From Verrucomicrobiota bacterium (GTDB lineage Bacteria; Verrucomicrobiota; Verrucomicrobiia; Palsa-1439): DNA of 52,117 bases. Position numbers and translations under genes: made by a program. The first letter of the stretch is position 1. Each line of letters begins with the position of its first letter. Location: assembly GCA_016871575.1 (NCBI GenBank), contig VHCW01000026.1, positions 1-52,117 of the forward strand, given 5' to 3'. This document shows, in pieces, positions 48,717 to 52,117 of this stretch. Under the pieces are notes generated by a model. The model was given only the letters and a program-made list of their open reading frames with translations, did no database searches and was not told the origin of the DNA.

Positions 48717-50224
48717 GTCATCGGGAAGACGTTCGCATCGGGCGGCATGTCCCAATAATCGGGCGTCGGCGTGGCGTACGCTTTGGCTTTCTTGAACGCC
48801 GCCTGCTGGCGTTCCTTGATCTGCGCGATGGCTTTCACCGTCCGCTCGCTGTCCCAGCCTTCGCGGACGCGACGCAACAGCCCGTCGCGGACCGCGGCGC
48901 ACGACGGATCGTCGCGGCGGTCGTTCATCTCCTGCGGGTCTTCGTCGAGGTTGAACAACTGCGGCTGGTCGTAACCGTGATGCGCGATGATCTTCCACGG
49001 TCCTTCCCGCAACATCCGGCTTGGATTTCCGGCGGAAAGGCCACTGCACTCGGCAAATACGTAGTCCGGCCAGCCCTTCACATCACCGGTGAAAAAGTCG
49101 GTCAGCGACCGGCCCGCGACGTTCTTCATTGGCGTCGCGCCGGCGAGGTCGAGCAATGTCGGCCCGATGTCGAGCAGGCTCGTCACGCGTCGCACGGTGC
49201 CTCCCGTGCGGAACTTGCCCGGCCACGACCAGATCATCGGCACGCCCACGGAAGCCTCGTAGAAAATGCTCTTGGTCCAAAGACCGTGTTCGCCGGCCAT
49301 TTCGCCGTGGTCGCTCGTATAGACAATCACCGTGTTGTCGGCAAAACGCGTCCGACGCAGCGCCTCGAATACGCGTCCGCAAAGACGGTCGTGATACTCG
49401 ACCAGCCCGTAGTAGGCCGCGAGGGCAACGCGCATCTGTTCTTCGTTCTGTTCACCAAAGCCTTGCCGCTGCCGCTGGGCGCGTTCGGCGGGATGCAGCT
49501 TGTCGAGGTGCCCCGCCGGCAACTTCGGCACCCGCACGCGCGAATAATAGTGGTTGAACAACTCTGGTGGACAGATGTACGGGCAATGCGGCAGCACATA
49601 ACCAACCACGAGCGCGAACGGCTTGCCGTCGGATTGACGGTCCTGCTCCGCGAGGAACTGACACGCCGATTCCGTCACCGCGTCGTCGTAAGCCATGTAG
49701 GACGTGCGGCCCGGCCCCGCTGTTTCGACAGCGGCCTTCGTCTGTCCCGTCGTCGCCTGTGGAATGTGACCGAGCAGCGGGCTTTTCCCCTTGGCCGGCA
49801 CGCGCGGCTGGCTCACGTCGCCGATGGTGCGCCTCGTGAACCCGTGGCGTTGGTCCGGCCCGGTGAAATGCATCCGGCCCGCCAGCACCGTTTCGTAGCC
49901 CGCCGACGCGAGCGCGCCTGGGAACGTCGGCATCTCCGAGTCGAGCACGCAACCGTTGGTCCAGACCTTGATGTCCGAACAATTCCGCGATGTCAGGAAC
50001 GTCATGCGCGACGGCACGCAGAGCGGCGAGCCGCAGTAGTTGGCGGCGAACCGCACACCGTCAGCGGCAAGCTTGTCCAGATGCGGCGTCCGCACGACGC
50101 GGTCGCCTGCGCAACCCATCACGTGCGGGCTTTGCTGGTCGGCCATGATGATCAGAAAATTCGGTTTGCGTTCGGCAGCGATGACCGATCCACACAACAA
50201 CACCAGAAAGATGGCAGCAATCAT
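48710..50224 (-). CDS. Secreted sulfatase (CVPSR), choline-sulfatase-like
   Basis: A 504-residue sulfatase with signal peptide MIAAIFLVLLCGSVIAA. The metal site opens with NFLIIMADQQSPHVMGCAGD, where the usual DD is replaced by DQ as in choline-sulfatase-like enzymes. The active-site motif CGSPLCVPSRMTFLTSRNCS gives Cys69 as formylglycine. YTSDHGEMAGEHGLWTKSIF supplies the other metal ligands, and QLFNLDEDPQEMNDRRDDPS is the small-domain motif. Its ATG overlaps the stop of the Tat protein upstream (ATGA at 50221-50224), so the two are translated together. The last two codons and stop are within a palindromic repeat. Confidence 0.92.
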   Translation of the reverse strand: MIAAIFLVLLCGSVIAAERKPNFLIIMADQQSPHVMGCAGDRVVRTPHLDKLAADGVRFAANYCGSPLCVPSRMTFLTSRNCSDIKVWTNGCVLDSEMPTFPGALASAGYETVLAGRMHFTGPDQRHGFTRRTIGDVSQPRVPAKGKSPLLGHIPQATTGQTKAAVETAGPGRTSYMAYDDAVTESACQFLAEQDRQSDGKPFALVVGYVLPHCPYICPPELFNHYYSRVRVPKLPAGHLDKLHPAERAQRQRQGFGEQNEEQMRVALAAYYGLVEYHDRLCGRVFEALRRTRFADNTVIVYTSDHGEMAGEHGLWTKSIFYEASVGVPMIWSWPGKFRTGGTVRRVTSLLDIGPTLLDLAGATPMKNVAGRSLTDFFTGDVKGWPDYVFAECSGLSAGNPSRMLREGPWKIIAHHGYDQPQLFNLDEDPQEMNDRRDDPSCAAVRDGLLRRVREGWDSERTVKAIAQIKERQQAAFKKAKAYATPTPDYWDMPPDANVFPMTK

Positions 50225-51564
50225 GATCCCTCTTTTATCATGGTTACGGTTGTTTTGCCCGTTGGGAGATCGAAGGCGAGGAACGTCCGGCGTCCTTCCA
50301 CGAGGAACGTACCGGCGCGAAAATCACGGCGAGAGCTCACCTGCCACAGGTCGCGTTTGTCCACCTTCACGCGTTTCGCGGCGACGTCGAGTCCGAGCGT
50401 GAAGTTGCGGGTCGGGAATTTAGTCTGGATCTGCACTCGATCCGCCGATTCGACTTTGATATCGCTCAACGTTCGCGCCATCCAATAGTGGCCGATCTCG
50501 CTGTTCTTCATCCAGAGCGTCTTCGTGCGGTCGGGATCGTAGGCGTCGAGGCGGCGTTTGACTTCCTTGAGCACTTTGAAGCCGGGGCCGTCGTTGACGT
50601 AGAAGCACGGCCAGTGGCCGACGAGGATGCACGGCCGTTCCTTTTCCAATACCGACGGCAACCGTCCGCCTCGCAGATCCTCGGTGATGAACAGATCGGC
50701 GTTCGCCGTGTCGAAGCCGGTCGCGCCGAACCAGTCGCCGGCGCATCCGATAATGCTCGCGACGGCGCGGCCATTCGCATTGTCCACGTGCCAGAGCGGC
50801 ACATCGGGCAGCTCCTTCGCGCTCAGCTTCATGTGGAGAAAGTAAAACGGCTGTGGGTTCTTGTTCACTCGCAACGCGGCGTCGAGCACCGCGCGGGCGT
50901 AGGCAGATTCCTTCTTCTTGCCAAACGCGCCGGGGCTGGTCACGCCTTCGCAGGTGATGCCGACGTTTTTCAACAACTGCATTGCGGTGGTGATGTAGTC
51001 GGTCAGCAGTTCCACGGGCGGGTCAACCCATTCACCTTGCTCCCACGCGTCGGTGAGTTGCCACGTCTTCAGGTCCACGACGCGCGTGTGCGTCAACATC
51101 TCGGGCGTGAGATCGAAGTTTTGCCAGATGATCTCCTTGGTTACGCGCAACCAGTCGCGCAGTTCGTTCTTGGGAAATCCATCAAAGCCCCGGTCAATCC
51201 GTCCAACACCCGCGGGGAACGGGACCATGCTGAACTTGCCCCGAACGCCCTGCTCGCCGCACCATTCGCCCCACTTCGCGGCGAACGCGGACGGGATTGT
51301 GTTCGGCATTTTGTCGAGCTTGTCGAAGTGGCGCTCCCAGCCGGAGCCCGGTTTGTCCGGCGCGTGTCGTAACCGCCATTCGTGCCGCTGCTTGATCCAG
51401 TAGTAGGCCTTGTTGATGACCGGGCAGGAGTCGTCAATGATGAGCGACAGCGGCGTGCGCAACAGGGGATTGCAAACCGTGACGCTGGCGGATTCGGCGG
51501 CCAAGCTGGCGCCGACGCCGCCCAGCACCGCGGCCTTGATGAATTGTTTGCGGCTAGTGTTCAT
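50221..51564 (-). CDS. Tat-exported protein, possibly polysaccharide-deacetylase-like (function unknown)
   Basis: A 447-residue protein starting with SRKQFIKAAVLGGVGASLAA, a Tat-like signal with Arg-Lys in place of Arg-Arg. The next segment, LSLIIDDSCPVINKAYYWIK, places two Asp in a strand end as in NodB-type polysaccharide deacetylases. HTRVVDLKTWQLTDAWEQGE and YFLHMKLSAKELPDVPLWHV could be later barrel strands. The last 90 residues (ESADRVQIQTKFPTRNFTLG) look like a beta-sandwich. I cannot assign a family with confidence; metal-dependent deacetylase is a guess. The gene is coupled to the sulfatase by ATGA overlap and overlaps the gene behind it by 11 nt, so all three are one operon. Confidence 0.7.
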   Translation of the reverse strand: MNTSRKQFIKAAVLGGVGASLAAESASVTVCNPLLRTPLSLIIDDSCPVINKAYYWIKQRHEWRLRHAPDKPGSGWERHFDKLDKMPNTIPSAFAAKWGEWCGEQGVRGKFSMVPFPAGVGRIDRGFDGFPKNELRDWLRVTKEIIWQNFDLTPEMLTHTRVVDLKTWQLTDAWEQGEWVDPPVELLTDYITTAMQLLKNVGITCEGVTSPGAFGKKKESAYARAVLDAALRVNKNPQPFYFLHMKLSAKELPDVPLWHVDNANGRAVASIIGCAGDWFGATGFDTANADLFITEDLRGGRLPSVLEKERPCILVGHWPCFYVNDGPGFKVLKEVKRRLDAYDPDRTKTLWMKNSEIGHYWMARTLSDIKVESADRVQIQTKFPTRNFTLGLDVAAKRVKVDKRDLWQVSSRRDFRAGTFLVEGRRTFLAFDLPTGKTTVTMIKEGS

Positions 51565-52117
51565 GTGTAAACCGGATAGCTTGATACGCCTCGACTCTGG
51601 GCAGCGTGATCTCGGCACCTTTCTGCTCGAACGGTCCTTCGACAAGCAGCGCAACGCGCCCTGTCGAGTTGCGGAGCCGGATGCGGACGTTTTCCACCGG
51701 CGTCGAACTCATCAAGTGCAACACACGCGTGACGCCGCGAACGGTCAGGTTGGTGATGAGGCCGTCGGGCGCGTTCACCGTGAATGGCGCCGGCTCCGGT
51801 GAAACTTGCGCGACGAGATCGGCGATGACATCAGCAACTTCGCGCAAGTTGGTTTGCAGGAACACGCTCTCCAGCGCCGGCGCGACGTAGGCGACGCGGC
51901 CTTTGCCGTGACGCGATTGAACAATGCCCGGCAACACGGGCTGCGACTCGCCCGCCACGATGTTGGCGGTCACGGTACCGCCATCGAGCGCGGCGACCGG
52001 CTGGTAATCGTAAACCGGCACGAATTTGTTCGCCCAGCGAAGATACAGATCTTGGAAACCGGGATGATCGGCGGTGTGACGCTCGACCAACGCGGCCTTT
52101 TCGCCGGTGAGCTTCTC
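51554..52117 (-). CDS. C-terminal part of a secreted enzyme, beta-galactosidase-trimerisation-like region (cut by window edge)
   Basis: The last 187 residues of a gene whose start lies beyond the window; the frame is open to the edge. The part VIQSRHGKGRVAYVAPALES, read here as GIVQSRHGKGRVAYVAPALE, resembles the end of class-I-amidotransferase-like trimerisation domains found in GH42 and related proteins, where a strand ending in GKGRV precedes a small helix. A final beta-sandwich (NLTVRGVTRVLHLMSSTPVE, VRIRLRNSTGRVALLVEGPF) is typical of a C-terminal glycosidase accessory domain. The stop overlaps the start of the next gene by 11 nt. The enzyme class is a guess. Confidence 0.6.
   Translation of the reverse strand, partial: EKLTGEKAALVERHTADHPGFQDLYLRWANKFVPVYDYQPVAALDGGTVTANIVAGESQPVLPGIVQSRHGKGRVAYVAPALESVFLQTNLREVADVIADLVAQVSPEPAPFTVNAPDGLITNLTVRGVTRVLHLMSSTPVENVRIRLRNSTGRVALLVEGPFEQKGAEITLPRVEAYQAIRFTHEH

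Overview
The window looks like chromosomal DNA of a polysaccharide-degrading bacterium of the PVC superphylum, most likely a Verrucomicrobiota member. No rRNA, tRNA or marker gene is present to prove this. The inference rests on several secreted formylglycine-type sulfatases, Tat-exported Gfo/Idh/MocA oxidoreductases, a VIT/vWA protein, a tandem alpha/beta hydrolase, a GHMP kinase very like the kinase half of Fkp, and many short paired palindromic repeats. GC content is high throughout, with two AT-richer patches (about 21.4-22.7 kb and 36.7-36.86 kb).

Layout. 0-6.3 kb (+ strand): the C-terminus of a Gfo/Idh/MocA oxidoreductase; two near-identical secreted discoidin-like proteins flanking a GT39-type membrane glycosyltransferase; ApbE and YceI with ATGA overlaps; and a GH10 xylanase. 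6.3-12.2 kb: a 52-bp perfect palindrome, a GH50-like agarase, a GH43 glycosidase fused to an HELAH zinc-peptidase-like domain, and a tandem alpha/beta hydrolase. 12.2-19.5 kb (- strand): three sulfatases, an SGNH hydrolase and an MFS transporter. 19.6-24.8 kb (+): gamma-glutamyltransferase, two small secreted proteins of lower GC, a decayed VapBC-like pair among repeats, and a Tat-exported TIM-barrel sugar isomerase/epimerase. 24.8-35.3 kb: a large secreted protein carrying an in-frame palindromic repeat, an alpha/beta hydrolase, a decayed neutral-ceramidase-like gene, a VIT/vWA/DUF2135 protein, an Fkp-like L-fucokinase and a sialate O-acetylesterase.

35.4-46.6 kb is the metabolic centrepiece. 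A glutamate/dicarboxylate symporter is divergent from a nine-gene + strand operon: GntR regulator, glutamate mutase S, its reactivase GlmL, glutamate mutase E, 3-methylaspartate ammonia-lyase, an AtuA/DUF1446 protein, a DUF4387 protein, a P-loop NTPase with a C-terminal segment reminiscent of the AlaRS editing domain, and a class I fumarase/mesaconase. These enzymes would convert glutamate through 3-methylaspartate and mesaconate to citramalate. No citramalate lyase is in the window. A GntR/HutC-like operator lies just downstream of a perfect TATAAT in front of the regulator. 46.6-52.1 kb (- strand): a secreted Bcp-type peroxiredoxin, a Tat Gfo/Idh/MocA oxidoreductase, a sulfatase, a translationally coupled Tat protein and the C-terminus of another secreted enzyme.

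Together the genes describe a cell that removes sulfate and acyl groups from xylan-, agar- or fucan-like glycans outside the cytoplasm, hydrolyses them, and may salvage fucose. It apparently also takes up and ferments glutamate by the methylaspartate route. Many monocistronic genes have a TTG-type -35 box, a 16-18 nt spacer and a TAnnnT-like -10 box ending only 6-12 nt before the start codon, with no Shine-Dalgarno, which suggests leaderless transcripts.
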